Below are positions 1 to 9,308 of a stretch of DNA of 46,615 bases, in pieces. Made by a program: the position numbers and the translations under genes. Location of the stretch: positions 1 through 46,615 of the forward strand of contig PFKE01000067.1 of NCBI GenBank assembly GCA_002784145.1, written 5' to 3'. Every line of letters starts with the position of its first letter. The first letter of the stretch is position 1. The notes below the pieces were generated by a model. It searched no databases and was not told the DNA's origin. It saw nothing but the letters and a program-made list of their open reading frames with translations. This DNA is from Flavobacteriaceae bacterium CG_4_10_14_3_um_filter_33_47. Its GTDB lineage: Bacteria; Bacteroidota; Bacteroidia; Flavobacteriales; Flavobacteriaceae.

Positions 1-1776
1 CATAACAGGCTTTACGGTGCTTTCGGGCAAGTCGGCAATTTTAATGTACATTAAGCCATCTACCGAATTATTGAATAAGGGATCGACGTTAAAAGCCATA
101 AGGCGTGCATTTTGTTTGATGTATTTTTTTAATAGCACGGGCAAGCGCAAAGCACCCGGTTCAATCTCATCAATAATTTTATCGAACTTATTTAAATCGG
201 CTTCAGTTTCATCAAACACAAAATCTTTATCGGCATCTTTAAGCTTCACTTTAAATTCCTTTTTTGGGTGCACATATTGGGCTAAATAAGGATCGTAATA
301 ATGCGATTTCATAAACTCAATCATCAACGATTTTGAGAAATTTGAAAACTGATTGCTGATACTTACGCCCCCTATTAAAAATTTATGCTCAGGAAAACGC
401 AACGTGGTGTGTACAATACCTTTCCAAAGTAAAAATAAGGGCATGGGCTTTTGTTGATACTCTTTAATGATAAAGGCTCTTCCCATTTCAATGGATTCAC
501 TCATCATTTTATACAGCTCGGGCTCAAACCTAAAAAGATCTTGGAGGTAAAACCCATCGATGCCATATTGTGCAAATATTTTTGAACCAAGTCCCATTCT
601 GTAAGCTCCAGCAATTAATTTGGCCTCATTATCCCAAAGAAACATGTGGTGGTAATAGGTATCAAATGCATCAAGGTCAATGGCTTCATTGGTACCTTCA
701 CCAACTTCTCTAAAAGTTATTTCACGCAATCGGCCAATTTCTCTTAATATATTGGGTATTTTATTGGGTTGAGATAAAAACACTTCGTAGTTTTTACTTT
801 GTAGTAACCTAAAATCTCCTTTTCTAAGAGCTTCAACCTCTTTAGTCATGACTTCTTGAGAGATTGGCGTTACAATACGTTTAGGGATTTTAGTGACTTT
901 TAAAGAAGATGAAATATTATCTAATATTTTAGGTTTTTCTTCAAAAGAGTTTGAAAGCATGTATGTTTTTCTTCTTAAAAAATCACAGAATTCTTCAAGG
1001 CTTGCATGTTCTTTTTGATCGGCAACTGAAATAGGTTTTCCAATTCTAACTTTAATAACGCGACGTTTTTGAGTTAACAATTCAGAAGGTAATTTAGCGG
1101 TTCTTAACGTGTCGCTGATTTTTGAAAGTTTATAAAAAAGTCGGCTATTTTTGGCGTGAAAATAAATAGGAACAACAGGTACTTCAGCTTTTTTAACCAA
1201 TTTCATGGCAGCTTCTTCCCAAGGTTTATCTACCACTAGCTTGCCATCACGATATGTTGAAACTTCTCCAGCAGGAAAAATACCAAGCGGATGACCTTCT
1301 TTTAAATGCAAAAGAGAATTTTTAAATCCTGAAACACTAGACTTCACATCTTTTCTATCCTCAAATGGATTTACAGGCATGATGTAAGGTTTTAATGGTT
1401 CAATTCTATGCAATAAAAAGTTGGCAATTATTTTAAAATCTTTGCGTTGTTCAAGCATTAATTTTAATAACAAAATACCATCAATACCACCAAGAGGGTG
1501 ATTGGATATGGTAATGTAAGCACCTTCTTTTGGCAAGCGTTTTAAATCCTCCTCTGGAATTTCAAATTTAATTTGAAAATCATCCAAAATGCTATTTAAA
1601 AACGTTAGGTCTTTAAGGTGTTTATTCCGGTTATAAATTTTGTTAAGTGTGGATATTTTTAACAGCTTTATAAGTAGCCAACCTATAAAAGTGCCAATAA
1701 AACCGTAATTATCAACATTGATAACTTTAGCAACTTCTTTTGCTGTAACTAAACCGGTTTCTGCTTGCTTGGTCAT
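1..1776 (-). CDS. Bifunctional PlsC-like/GNAT acyltransferase, OlsF type (C-terminus cut by window start)
   Basis: I read an open frame of 592 codons with no stop before the window edge, so the extreme C-terminus is missing. The N-terminal half is a glycerolphosphate-type acyltransferase: NHPLGGIDG at about residues 92-100, with His93 and Asp99 spaced HX5D instead of the usual HX4D, and FPAGEVS at about 167-173. The C-terminal half resembles OlsB-type N-acyltransferases of the GNAT fold (segments such as YYHHMFLWD and GIDGFYLQDLF). This order matches OlsF, the bifunctional enzyme that N- and O-acylates ornithine to make ornithine lipids, which is known from Serratia and Flavobacterium relatives. 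The ATG at 1776 sits a few bases after a good -7 element. It could instead acylate another amino acid or lysolipid. The domains are clear; the substrate is inferred. Confidence 0.75.
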   Translation of the reverse strand, partial: MTKQAETGLVTAKEVAKVINVDNYGFIGTFIGWLLIKLLKISTLNKIYNRNKHLKDLTFLNSILDDFQIKFEIPEEDLKRLPKEGAYITISNHPLGGIDGILLLKLMLEQRKDFKIIANFLLHRIEPLKPYIMPVNPFEDRKDVKSSVSGFKNSLLHLKEGHPLGIFPAGEVSTYRDGKLVVDKPWEEAAMKLVKKAEVPVVPIYFHAKNSRLFYKLSKISDTLRTAKLPSELLTQKRRVIKVRIGKPISVADQKEHASLEEFCDFLRRKTYMLSNSFEEKPKILDNISSSLKVTKIPKRIVTPISQEVMTKEVEALRKGDFRLLQSKNYEVFLSQPNKIPNILREIGRLREITFREVGEGTNEAIDLDAFDTYYHHMFLWDNEAKLIAGAYRMGLGSKIFAQYGIDGFYLQDLFRFEPELYKMMSESIEMGRAFIIKEYQQKPMPLFLLWKGIVHTTLRFPEHKFLIGGVSISNQFSNFSKSLMIEFMKSHYYDPYLAQYVHPKKEFKVKLKDADKDFVFDETEADLNKFDKIIDEIEPGALRLPVLLKKYIKQNARLMAFNVDPLFNNSVDGLMYIKIADLPESTVKPVM

Positions 1777-1781
1777 ACCTA

Positions 1782-1789
1782 CAAACCTA
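1782..1789 (-). promoter_or_regulatory. Bacteroidota -7 promoter element for the OlsF-type gene
   Basis: On the minus strand this reads TAGGTTTG, a perfect TAnnTTTG. It ends only 5 bases before the ATG at 1776, so the mRNA would be nearly leaderless. No convincing -33 TTG was seen. Confidence 0.5.
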
Positions 1790-1875
1790 ATCAATTTTTT
1801 TATTTTTTAACGCTAATATGTTGGCTGTATTTCAAGCTTTTTAAATGTTTAAAAACAACAAATGCAACACAACGA

Positions 1876-3144
1876 TTAAAGCGTTACCATTTGAACGGTT
1901 TCTTGAGTTAATTGTTTTAATAATATGGTTTTATCTTGTTCTAATTGTTGAATAGAAGTTTCTGAATAATTTCTAATGGTATAAAGAGACACCTCTTCAT
2001 GACAGGTTACTTTAAATTTTGCCTTTAAATGATGCAATAATTTTTCAAGATTGCTATAAAGATTGTCAACACAAACAGAAAAACTAATGGCAGAATTCTG
2101 GATGACATCTACTTTCATTTTATACAAATGAAGCAAACTAAAAATTTCACTAATATTTTCTTCAACGATGTATGAAAAATCCAATGAAGAAAGCGATATC
2201 AACACCTGACTTTTTTTAACAATAAAGCAAGGGATATTGGGTTCAAGTGGTGTTCCTTTACCAACTTTAGTGCCTGGGTTTTCAGGATTTAAAAAAGATT
2301 TTACATACAACGGAATTTCTTTGCCTTGAAGTGGCTGCAGTGTTTTTGGGTGAATAACCGAAGCTCCATAAAATGCTAATTCAATAGCTTCTCTGTAAGA
2401 AATTTTATTGAGTAACTGGGCGTTTTCAAAATACCTCGGATCTGCATTTAAAACGCCTGGCACGTCTTTCCAAATGGTTACACTTTCTGCATTGAGGCAA
2501 TAGGCAAAAATAGCGGCAGTATAATCGCTGCCTTCTCTACCTAGTGTTGTAGTAAAATTATTGGGGTCACTTCCTAAAAACCCTTGCGTAATATGTAAGG
2601 TTGAGCTTTTAAATTTTGCGGTTATTAAAGTTTGGGTCGCATCCCAGTTTACATTGGCTCTTCGATAATAATTGTCTGTTTTAATGCATTCCCTAACATC
2701 TACCCAAATGTTTTTTATTTCAATCTCATTTAAATAATGACTTATGATTAATGTAGAAACTAATTCGCCATAGCCAATGACTTGATCATACACAAAATTA
2801 TAATCGGGCGATTTATTTGTGTTTAAAAAGTTGTTTAATTCATCAAATAAGGTAGAGACTTCTTTAAACACGTTATGCTGTTCATTTTCCCGACTGCTAT
2901 CGAAGTCAAATAAATCCAAAAGAATAGCATTGTGGTATTTTTTAACTTCCTGGATTGAGCTTTGTAATTCTGCCTTGTTTTTAAAGTAGTTATTAATTAC
3001 AATTTCCAGAGCGTTGGTGGTTTTACCCATGGCAGACACGACGACCAAGGTTTTTTTGTAACCCACTTTTTGTAATACAGACGCCAGATTCTTTACACCA
3101 TGAGCATCTTTTACTGAAGCGCCTCCAAATTTAAATACTTGCAT
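1876..3144 (-). CDS. Aspartate kinase (monofunctional)
   Basis: This gene encodes ATP-dependent phosphorylation of L-aspartate, the entry step to lysine, threonine, methionine and diaminopimelate. At 422 residues it is a single-function enzyme with no homoserine dehydrogenase domain. The family start KFGGASVKD is at residues 5-13. The aspartate-binding segment TTTLGREGSDYTAA lies near the middle, and the last ~110 residues look like ACT regulatory repeats. Its ATG shares one base with the stop codon of the upstream acetyltransferase gene (TAATG), which suggests translational coupling. Bacteroidota often carry a second, fused ThrA-type aspartokinase elsewhere. Which paralogue this is cannot be told from here. 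Confidence 0.93.
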   Translation of the reverse strand: MQVFKFGGASVKDAHGVKNLASVLQKVGYKKTLVVVSAMGKTTNALEIVINNYFKNKAELQSSIQEVKKYHNAILLDLFDFDSSRENEQHNVFKEVSTLFDELNNFLNTNKSPDYNFVYDQVIGYGELVSTLIISHYLNEIEIKNIWVDVRECIKTDNYYRRANVNWDATQTLITAKFKSSTLHITQGFLGSDPNNFTTTLGREGSDYTAAIFAYCLNAESVTIWKDVPGVLNADPRYFENAQLLNKISYREAIELAFYGASVIHPKTLQPLQGKEIPLYVKSFLNPENPGTKVGKGTPLEPNIPCFIVKKSQVLISLSSLDFSYIVEENISEIFSLLHLYKMKVDVIQNSAISFSVCVDNLYSNLEKLLHHLKAKFKVTCHEEVSLYTIRNYSETSIQQLEQDKTILLKQLTQETVQMVTL

Positions 3145-3623
3145 TACAGTTTCTTTATATAATTTTTTATGGCTTGCTCATTTAAATGAACCACCTTCCA
3201 ATCTCTCATAATATGGGCGCCTTTTTTTAAATAAAAATCAATAGCAGGTGTATTCCAATCTAATACTTCCCAATTAATGCGTTTTACCCCTAATTGATAA
3301 CCATATTTTACAACTTCATCTAATAACTTGGATCCTATTCCAGAACCTCTCATCTTTTCACTTACTATTAAATCTTCTAAATGAAGTGCTTTTCCTTTCC
3401 ATGTAGAATACCGGTTATAAACCAATGCCAACCCTTCAATGTTGCCATTCGCTTCTGCAACAAAACAGTGAAACAAAGGAAACTCTCCAAATCCATCATT
3501 TTCTAAATCACTTACCGTAAGCTCTACCTCATCTGGCTCCTTCTCAAAAATAGCTAATTCATTAATCAGGTTAAAAACCTGTTTCATGTCGTTTTTATGA
3601 GCGCTTCTAATCGTAAATTCCAT
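3144..3623 (-). CDS. GNAT-family N-acetyltransferase, diamine acetyltransferase-like
   Basis: This 159-residue single-domain GNAT protein has the acetyl-CoA pyrophosphate-binding motif RGSGIGSKLL near residues 92-101. It also has the segments FHCFVAEANG and HLEDLIVSEKMRG, which are typical of the spermidine/spermine or thialysine acetyltransferase (SSAT-like) branch. It would transfer an acetyl group to a small amine in the cytoplasm. It is the first gene of a two-gene unit with aspartate kinase, joined by a one-base start/stop overlap. That pairing hints at a lysine-type or diamine substrate, but this is inference. The exact substrate is unknown. Confidence 0.85.
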   Translation of the reverse strand: MEFTIRSAHKNDMKQVFNLINELAIFEKEPDEVELTVSDLENDGFGEFPLFHCFVAEANGNIEGLALVYNRYSTWKGKALHLEDLIVSEKMRGSGIGSKLLDEVVKYGYQLGVKRINWEVLDWNTPAIDFYLKKGAHIMRDWKVVHLNEQAIKNYIKKL

Positions 3624-3639
3624 TATTTTTAATTTAACT

Positions 3640-3647
3640 CAAAGATA
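3640..3647 (-). promoter_or_regulatory. -7 element for the GNAT-aspartate kinase unit
   Basis: The minus strand reads TATCTTTG, a perfect TAnnTTTG, 17 bases upstream of the ATG at 3623. The region about 20 bases further upstream is TTTA, a weak -33. Confidence 0.5.
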
Positions 3648-3691
3648 GACTAAAGTTCTTTATTTATAAACTAGAAAATATAACGAAAACG

Positions 3692-3722
3692 TTGTAGTTC
3701 GATTAAAAAAGACAGATATTTG
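3692..3722 (+). promoter_or_regulatory. Promoter for fbp
   Basis: A TTG at 3692-3694 is followed by a 20-base spacer and GATATTTG at 3715-3722, one mismatch from TAnnTTTG. This overlaps the in-frame TTG codon at 3720, which argues that translation starts at the ATG at 3741. Confidence 0.55.
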
Positions 3723-3740
3723 CAAACAAATCTAGCTTTT

Positions 3741-4748
3741 ATGATAAAAAAAAATCAAACCCTTGGAGAATTTATTATTGGAAATCAGGCCTCTTTTAAA
3801 TATTCTTCAGGTGAATTATCAAGCCTTTTAAATTCTATTCGCTTAGCGGCCAAAGTGGTTAATCATGAGGTTAATAAAGCGGGATTGGTTGACATTATAG
3901 GCGCAGCGGGGGATGTTAATATTCAAGGCGAAAATCAACAAAAGTTGGATGTTTATGCCAATGATAAGTTTATTCAAACCTTAACAAACAGAAACATTGT
4001 TTGTGGCATTGCCAGTGAAGAGGAAGACGATTTTATTTCAATAAATAGCATAGACGAAAACCACCAAAACAAATACATTGTGCTTATTGACCCGTTGGAT
4101 GGTTCGTCTAACATAGATGTAAACGTATCTGTTGGAACCATTTTTTCAATTTACAGACGCGTTACACCGGTAGGAACCCCTGTAACCTTAGAAGATTTTT
4201 TACAAAAAGGGAATCAACAGGTTGCTGCAGGTTATGTGGTTTATGGAACCTCAACCATGCTGGTTTATACTACTGGTGATGGTGTAAATGGCTTTACCTT
4301 AAACCCAGCTATTGGGTCTTTTTATTTGTCTCACCCTAATATGGAGTTCCCTGAAAGCGGTACCATATATTCTGTGAATGAAGGCAACTATATTCACTTT
4401 CCTCAAGGCATAAAAAATTACATAAAATACTGTCAAAAAGAAGAAGATGACAGACCTTATACCTCTAGATACATAGGCTCTTTAGTTTCTGATTTTCATA
4501 GAAATATGATAAAAGGAGGTATTTATTTATATCCTAAAAGTTCATTAAATTCTAACGGAAAATTAAGATTGCTTTATGAATGTAATCCTATGGCTTTTAT
4601 AGCAGAGCAAGCCAATGGAAAAGCTAGTGATGGTTTTACTAGAATTTTGGATATTCAGCCTACAGAACTGCACGAAAGAGTTCCTTTTATTTGTGGCAGT
4701 AGAAACATGGTTGAAACATGTGAATCGTTTTTGAGGAATGCTCAATAA
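3741..4748 (+). CDS. fbp: Fructose-1,6-bisphosphatase, class 1
   Basis: The enzyme hydrolyses fructose-1,6-bisphosphate to fructose-6-phosphate in gluconeogenesis. The metal-binding segments are clear: ASEEEDD at about residues 92-98 and [11 protein letters not shown] at about 117-127, followed by the late substrate-binding region [15 protein letters not shown]. The 335-residue length is normal for class 1 FBPase. An upstream in-frame TTG at 3720 would add seven residues, but it lies in the predicted promoter, so I chose the ATG at 3741. The gene stands alone and is followed by a clear hairpin terminator. Its promoter region faces that of the divergent GNAT-aspartokinase unit. Confidence 0.97.
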   Translation: MIKKNQTLGEFIIGNQASFKYSSGELSSLLNSIRLAAKVVNHEVNKAGLVDIIGAAGDVNIQGENQQKLDVYANDKFIQTLTNRNIVCGIASEEEDDFISINSIDENHQNKYIVLIDPLDGSSNIDVNVSVGTIFSIYRRVTPVGTPVTLEDFLQKGNQQVAAGYVVYGTSTMLVYTTGDGVNGFTLNPAIGSFYLSHPNMEFPESGTIYSVNEGNYIHFPQGIKNYIKYCQKEEDDRPYTSRYIGSLVSDFHRNMIKGGIYLYPKSSLNSNGKLRLLYECNPMAFIAEQANGKASDGFTRILDIQPTELHERVPFICGSRNMVETCESFLRNAQ

Positions 4749-4749
4749 A

Positions 4750-4776
4750 AAAAGCGAACCAGAAAGGTTCTCTTTT
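4750..4776 (+). terminator. Rho-independent terminator after fbp
   Basis: AAAAG-c-GAACC pairs with GGTTC-t-CTTTT around the loop AGAAA, and the 3' side is a T-rich arm. It starts within 2 bases of the fbp stop. Confidence 0.75.
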
Positions 4777-4824
4777 AAATATTCACAACTTAAATTGACT
4801 TGTCGAGAATAGCAATTTACTTTT

Positions 4825-5811
4825 TATGATTATCCGTACATTTCCCTATTTTTATTATCTTTAGCATTCTAAAGCCCGTCATATGAACTTAATGGATTTT
4901 ATACAATCCTACCCTGACGAGGAAAGTTGCAAGCAAAAATTCAAAGAGTATCGCGACCAAGTAGGCGTTAGCTGCGCCAAATGTGGAGGTACAAACCATT
5001 ATTGGAAACAAGATAAGGAACAATATGAGTGCAAAGCGTGCGGAACACGCACTACGTTAAAGAGTGTCACAGTAATGCATAAATCAAAACTTCCCTATCG
5101 CTATTGGTTTATAACCATGCATCTTTTGACATCTACAAAAAAGAGTTTTCAGCCAAAGAAATACAACGTCAGTTAGGGGCACCCTATTTGGCACATGGTA
5201 CACAAACTACGCCTATCTATGGGGAAGAGAGATGAACAATATATATTGGCTGGAGCCATAGAGTTGGATGAAGGTTTTTTTACCACAGAAATTCCCAATG
5301 ATTAAAAGAATGAAACCCTTAAAAGAGGCAGAGGCAGTCAAAAAAAGAGCAAGGTACTCGTTATGGCAGAGAGCCAATGGGTTGATTCCCCCAAAAAAGG
5401 AAAGAAGCCCCGAAGGGTGGGCTATCTCAAAATGAAAGTGATAGATGACCTCAATAAAGAAACTATCAACAAAGTAGTGCAAGATAGCCTCTCTAGCAAA
5501 TCGGAATTAATCACAGATGATTCCACTTCTTATGTTGATTTAAAAGGCCATGTAAAATCACACTATAGTGAAGTAATCCCAAAGGATAGGATAGGGGAAA
5601 AACTCCCTTGGATCCATATTGCGATAAGTAATGCGAAGCGACAGCTCTTGAACAGCTATCACAATGTGAAACCTGAGTTTCTGCAATCATATCTAGATGA
5701 ATTTTGCTATAAATTTAATCGCAGATATTTCGGTGAGGTTCTGTTTGGAAGACTTTTAGTGGCGGCTGTCAGTAGTAAAAATGAATTTAGGTATAAATAC
5801 GGATAATCATA
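4825..5811 (+). mobile_element. IS1595-type (ISXO2-like) insertion sequence, decayed
   Basis: The element is about 990 bp and is bounded by a perfect 14-bp inverted repeat, TATGATTATCCGTA, at 4825-4838 and 5798-5811. The match continues imperfectly for another ~10 bases inwards. Inside is a zinc-ribbon/ISXO2 transposase broken by frameshifts and a stop. I could not find an 8-bp target duplication: the flanks TTACTTTT and TTAAAAAA differ. Either the insertion is old or one flank has rearranged. The right end abuts the signal-peptide region of a broken outer-membrane-protein gene. Confidence 0.8.
4883..5806 (+). pseudogene. IS1595-family transposase, frameshifted and interrupted
   Basis: The N-terminal piece (97 codons from the ATG at 4883) carries the family zinc ribbon, CAKC and CKAC, then SVTVMHKSKLPYRYWF. 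Homology then changes frame near 5140 (AKEIQRQLG) and again near 5170 (PIWHMVHKLRLSMGK). It runs into an in-frame TAA at 5303-5305 just after the first catalytic segment ELDEGFF. The rest (from about 5306 to 5806) holds DDSTSY, IHIAISNAKRQ, YLDEFCYKFNRR and the usual C-terminus. The original protein would have been about 300 residues. At least two frameshifts plus one nonsense codon mean it is not active in its own right. Confidence 0.85.
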
Positions 5812-6482
5812 TTAAAAAACTAACAGGATTTATAATTTTTTTAAGTTGTTTTGTGTCCAAAGCTCAACATGATTTTTAAACGTTAGGCGAATCAGAATTT
5901 GCTATAACCCACAACATATCTAAACCATACAGTGTGAATTTTGCATTAAAATCGCGCTATTATTTATACCAAGATGCTGCATTTCGTTTAGAACAAAGAC
6001 AGCTTGATGTGGTTCACTTTTCAACCTTTAAGCTTAATTACAAATACAACATAAGTTTTGGTTTGCAATATAGAAATAGAGATGTTTTTAGCGATAGTTC
6101 CAATGAGTTTAGAACAACCCAACAATTTAATTATTTAAAACAACCGTTTGGAGCGCGTTTTGGTCACCGATTTAGAACCGAACAGCGTTTTTTAGATGCC
6201 GAAACTATTTTTAGACAACGCTACCGTTTTGCTGTTGATTTTCCTTTGAATGGCGAAAAGCTAGATATTGGTGAAGCCTATTATGTTTGCTCAGTTGAAG
6301 CTTTACTGAGTTTAAGTAACATAAACGCCCCAGAACTTGACCAAAGAACAACCGCGCAAATTGGCTGGCAACTTACCGAAAATTTAAAACTACAAACAGG
6401 TTTAGAATACCGTTTGGAAGCTTTAAATATCAATACTCAAAACAAGTTGTTTATTTTAACTTCTGCGGTTTTAAAAATTTAA
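5811..6482 (+). pseudogene. Broken outer-membrane protein gene (DUF2490-like) truncated by the IS
   Basis: Directly after the IS right end an open frame reads IKKLTGFIIFLSCFVSKAQHDF, a signal peptide without a native start codon. It then meets an in-frame TAA at 5877-5879 and continues in the same frame as TLGESEFAITHNISKPYSVN. The remaining ~200 codons look like a small beta-barrel of the DUF2490 kind: alternating aromatic strands, a GLQYRNRD-type segment, and C-terminal strands ending in VLKI. The start was apparently lost to the insertion, and a codon (perhaps AAA) became TAA. The stretch from 5934 is an intact frame of 182 codons but has no export signal. It is probably dead, with family assignment moderate. 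Confidence 0.65.
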
Positions 6483-6513
6483 AAAGCAAAATAGCGTTTA
6501 AAATAAACCCCTT

Positions 6514-7131
6514 TTAAACTACTTTTCTACCAATAAATCTTATAAGTTTAGCTTTCCCTTTATGAAATTCTCCTTCATTAAGCGTATCTTCTACTTCTTC
6601 TAATTTAAGAACCTCAAAATTCGGAAAATCTCGTGTAATCGTTTCTTTTGAAAATAACATTTCCACATTTTTTGGTCCGCCAGCATTTGGGTTTACCTTT
6701 TGAAATTCTATGTGATTTTTACTAAAACCTTCTAAAATCAGTAACCCATTGGGTTTTAATAAATCAGAAATCTTTTTGTGATAATCTGATACAATATCAG
6801 TTGTAAAATGGGCAAAAATAAGGGCTGCTGCATCAAATGTCATGGCAATCAATTTGAGTTTAAAAAAATCTCCCACTTCATAATTAATGGTAATATGATT
6901 GCGCTCTGCTAATTTTATGGCTTTGTTTTTTCCTTCAATACTAGTGTCAAAGGCATACACATTCAACCCTTCTTTTGCGGCATAAACCGCATTACGTCCT
7001 TCACCTTCGGCTGGCAACAGTAAGTTTCCTATTGGCTTATACCTATCCATAGTATCTTTAAAAAAAGCATTAGGCAACGTGCCATAAACATACGCATCTT
7101 GTTTAAAACGCGTATCCCAAAAATTTTCCAT
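6514..7131 (-). CDS. Class I SAM-dependent methyltransferase
   Basis: This is a 205-residue cytoplasmic methyltransferase. The SAM-binding motif I is LLPAEGEGRNAVYAA at about residues 37-51, followed by the acidic strand end VYAFDTS. Motif IV is AALIFAHF. The GEGEGRN-like signature and the N-terminal WDTRF are typical of the TehB/thiopurine-methyltransferase-like group of small-molecule methyltransferases. The acceptor cannot be read from the sequence. It lies 11 bases downstream of the cbpM-like gene on the same strand, so it may be co-transcribed with the chaperone genes. Confidence 0.85.
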   Translation of the reverse strand: MENFWDTRFKQDAYVYGTLPNAFFKDTMDRYKPIGNLLLPAEGEGRNAVYAAKEGLNVYAFDTSIEGKNKAIKLAERNHITINYEVGDFFKLKLIAMTFDAAALIFAHFTTDIVSDYHKKISDLLKPNGLLILEGFSKNHIEFQKVNPNAGGPKNVEMLFSKETITRDFPNFEVLKLEEVEDTLNEGEFHKGKAKLIRFIGRKVV

Positions 7132-7142
7132 TGATTTATTTA

Positions 7143-7439
7143 TTAAATATTTTCATAAAGGCGTAATCTGTTTTTCAGGGCGTTTAATTCTTTATGCAGT
7201 TGCCTTTCTTTTTCTAAAAGATTAAAAACCACATCAATCCCTTCTAAATTAAGATGTAACTCGTTGTGAAGCCTTATCATTTTTTCAAGATTACCTATTT
7301 GGTCTTGATGAATGAATTGTTTTTCTTCAACAATTTCAATTTCAATAAGTCCTGTGTTATTTAAATCATCAAAAAACGAAAATTCAAGATTGTAATGCGA
7401 ACAAAGTGTCTGTATTTGTATTAAGTTTTTTGCATCCAT
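7143..7439 (-). CDS. CbpM-like chaperone modulator
   Basis: This 98-residue protein is predicted to be mostly helical and has a MerR-type HTH-like N-terminal part. It follows the cbpA-like gene with a 2-base gap. Position, size and the helical C-terminus (NLLEKERQLHKELNALKNRL) fit CbpM, the protein that binds the J-domain of CbpA and inhibits it in Escherichia coli. Sequence similarity alone is weak. Much of the assignment rests on the conserved pairing. Confidence 0.7.
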   Translation of the reverse strand: MDAKNLIQIQTLCSHYNLEFSFFDDLNNTGLIEIEIVEEKQFIHQDQIGNLEKMIRLHNELHLNLEGIDVVFNLLEKERQLHKELNALKNRLRLYENI

Positions 7440-7441
7440 AA

Positions 7442-8338
7442 CTATCTTATTTTTTGTAATTCTTTGAATAGCTCTTTTTCTTTTTCATTTAAATGAGTCG
7501 GTGTTTTAATATTGTATGTAATTATTAAATCGCCAAACTGTCCTTCTTTTTTATAAATAGGGAATCCCTTACCCTTTAATTTTACTTTTGTTGCGTTTTG
7601 GGTTTCTGGTTTAACATTCAGTTTAACCCTACCATTAAAAGTATCTATAGTAGTTTCTCCTCCTAAAATAGCGGTATATAAATCTAAATCTGCATTGAAA
7701 TATAAATTATCACCATCTCTTTTAAATTGTGTATGGTTATTTATATTGAATTTAATGTATAAATCCCCATTAGGGCCACCATTTATACCATGACCTCCTT
7801 TTCCTTTTATTTTTATTATTTGACCATTTTCAACTCCTGCAGGTATAGTGAGTCTTATTTTATTGCCCTTAACTGTTAATTCCTGTTTATGGGTTTGATA
7901 AACATCTGTTAGATTTAATTGCAGTTCGGCATTAAAATCCTGTCCTTTAAATTGTACACTTCGGCCTTGTCTTGAAGACGATCTGCCACCACCAAACATA
8001 GATTCAAAATAATCTGAAAAATCTTGATCTGAATAAGCCTCACCTGAAGAATCCTGTTGATATGCTTGTCGTTGAGATTGTTGTTGCTGTTTGGCTTTTT
8101 CAAATTCTTCAGCATGTTTCCAATCTTTTCCATACGCATCGTATTTCTTTCGGTTTTCAACATGACTCAATACCTCATTGGCTTCGTTTATTTCTTTAAA
8201 TTTTTTTTCAGCTTCCTTATTATTGGCGTTTAAGTCTGGATGATATTTACGAGCCAGTTTCCGATAGGCTTTTTTTATGTCACTCTCTGAGGCATTTTTA
8301 TCAATTCCCAATACTTTATAATAGTCTATAAAATTCAT
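7442..8338 (-). CDS. cbpA: CbpA-like DnaJ-family co-chaperone
   Basis: This 298-residue J-protein has a J-domain at residues 4-69 with the HPD motif (KYHPDLN) that stimulates DnaK ATPase. A Gln/Ser-rich linker at about 80-105 (QQQQSQRQ) is followed by [10 protein letters not shown] and then two beta-rich substrate-binding domains. The four CXXCXGXG zinc-finger repeats of true DnaJ are absent, which places it with CbpA (type II). A CbpM-like inhibitor gene follows immediately. This is a second J-protein system, separate from a housekeeping dnaJ that should lie elsewhere. Confidence 0.92.
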   Translation of the reverse strand: MNFIDYYKVLGIDKNASESDIKKAYRKLARKYHPDLNANNKEAEKKFKEINEANEVLSHVENRKKYDAYGKDWKHAEEFEKAKQQQQSQRQAYQQDSSGEAYSDQDFSDYFESMFGGGRSSSRQGRSVQFKGQDFNAELQLNLTDVYQTHKQELTVKGNKIRLTIPAGVENGQIIKIKGKGGHGINGGPNGDLYIKFNINNHTQFKRDGDNLYFNADLDLYTAILGGETTIDTFNGRVKLNVKPETQNATKVKLKGKGFPIYKKEGQFGDLIITYNIKTPTHLNEKEKELFKELQKIR

Positions 8339-8656
8339 TCTCTTGGGCTTTTGAGTTGTTGAAAGGAAGATGGTAACTACACTATTTCAAAAATTCTGTT
8401 TGTATCTATAAATATAGCGAAATTTATGGATAAAAATTAGTAAAGTCCTTTTTGATTTTTACATTAAAGATACTGGTAGAACGGACGAAACAATGACTAA
8501 TAAAAGGCAAGAATAACATTTATAAAGAAGTTGCTTTTGTCTGAATACTTATGGTTTTGAGACTTCTTTTAACTATCATGTTTTAAAACCGTTTTAATGT
8601 TTTACTATGATAGTTAGATGAAATTATCGCTTTTCTTATAAAGTTATTGAGCGCTA
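8339..8656. other. 318-base intergenic region with an inverted repeat
   Basis: This stretch lies between aat and the cbpA-like gene, both on the minus strand. I see no credible gene. It holds a 10-bp perfect inverted repeat, TAACTATCAT at 8570-8579 and ATGATAGTTA at 8607-8616, around a 27-base AT-rich loop. It could be an operator, a weak hairpin after aat or chance. A weak -7 look-alike for cbpA, TATATTTA on the minus strand, lies near 8410. Confidence 0.4.
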
Positions 8657-9283
8657 TTATTTTAAAAAATTTAAAAAATCTTCTCTGGATATATCTTCAG
8701 CTCCCAAACTTTCTAAATGCTTGGTGTACACTTGGCAATCAATCAGTTTATAATGTGTGTTTTGAATATAGGTAATAAACGCCACTTTGCTAGCATTGCT
8801 TTTTTTAGCAAACATGCTTTCGCCACAAAAGACGCCATTGTTTAAATCTATGCCATAAAATCCACCCACCAAAACACCATCTTGCCAAACCTCAACAGAT
8901 TTGGCATAGCCTAACGTGTGTAATGCTATGTAGGCCTCAATCATATTTTCAGTGATCCATGTGCCAGCTTGCCCTAGTCTCATTACTTTTGAACATTCGG
9001 TAATAACCGATTTAAAATCTTGATTAACTGTCACTACAAAATCCTGATTTTTCAAAATTTGTTTCATGCTTTTAGACACTTTTAATTTTTCTGGGAACAG
9101 TACAAAACGCGGATTGGGTGACCACCATAAAATGGGCTCATCATGCTCAAACCAAGGAAAAATACCAGTCTTGTAAGCCAGTAGCAAACGCTCTACAGAC
9201 AAGTCGCCACCCATAGCCAGCAAGCCTTCTTTGGTTGCTTTGGTTACATCCGGAAAATGTATGTCTTGAGTTAGGTAATGCAT
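8657..9283 (-). CDS. aat: Leucyl/phenylalanyl-tRNA--protein transferase
   Basis: Aat attaches Leu or Phe from aminoacyl-tRNA to N-terminal Lys or Arg of proteins, marking them for ClpS/ClpAP degradation (N-degron pathway). The family signatures are GLLAMGGDLS, GIFPWFEHDEPILWWSPNPR and GVFCGESMF. From the ATG at 9283 the protein is 208 residues, the usual length. Longer readings from 9331 add a 16-residue stretch with no family match and overlap the hairpin at 9309-9338, so I rejected them. Flavobacteria use Aat with ClpS homologues; none is in this window. Confidence 0.95.
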   Translation of the reverse strand: MHYLTQDIHFPDVTKATKEGLLAMGGDLSVERLLLAYKTGIFPWFEHDEPILWWSPNPRFVLFPEKLKVSKSMKQILKNQDFVVTVNQDFKSVITECSKVMRLGQAGTWITENMIEAYIALHTLGYAKSVEVWQDGVLVGGFYGIDLNNGVFCGESMFAKKSNASKVAFITYIQNTHYKLIDCQVYTKHLESLGAEDISREDFLNFLK

Positions 9284-9308
9284 TTTAAAATACTTTGTAA
9301 AAGTAAAT

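Noticed and set aside
17-289. Plus-strand open frame of 90 codons
   Set aside because: It lies antisense inside the OlsF-type acyltransferase frame and has no family resemblance.
4563-4745. Minus-strand open frame of 60 codons
   Set aside because: It is antisense within fbp and its end falls at the fbp terminator; no protein features.
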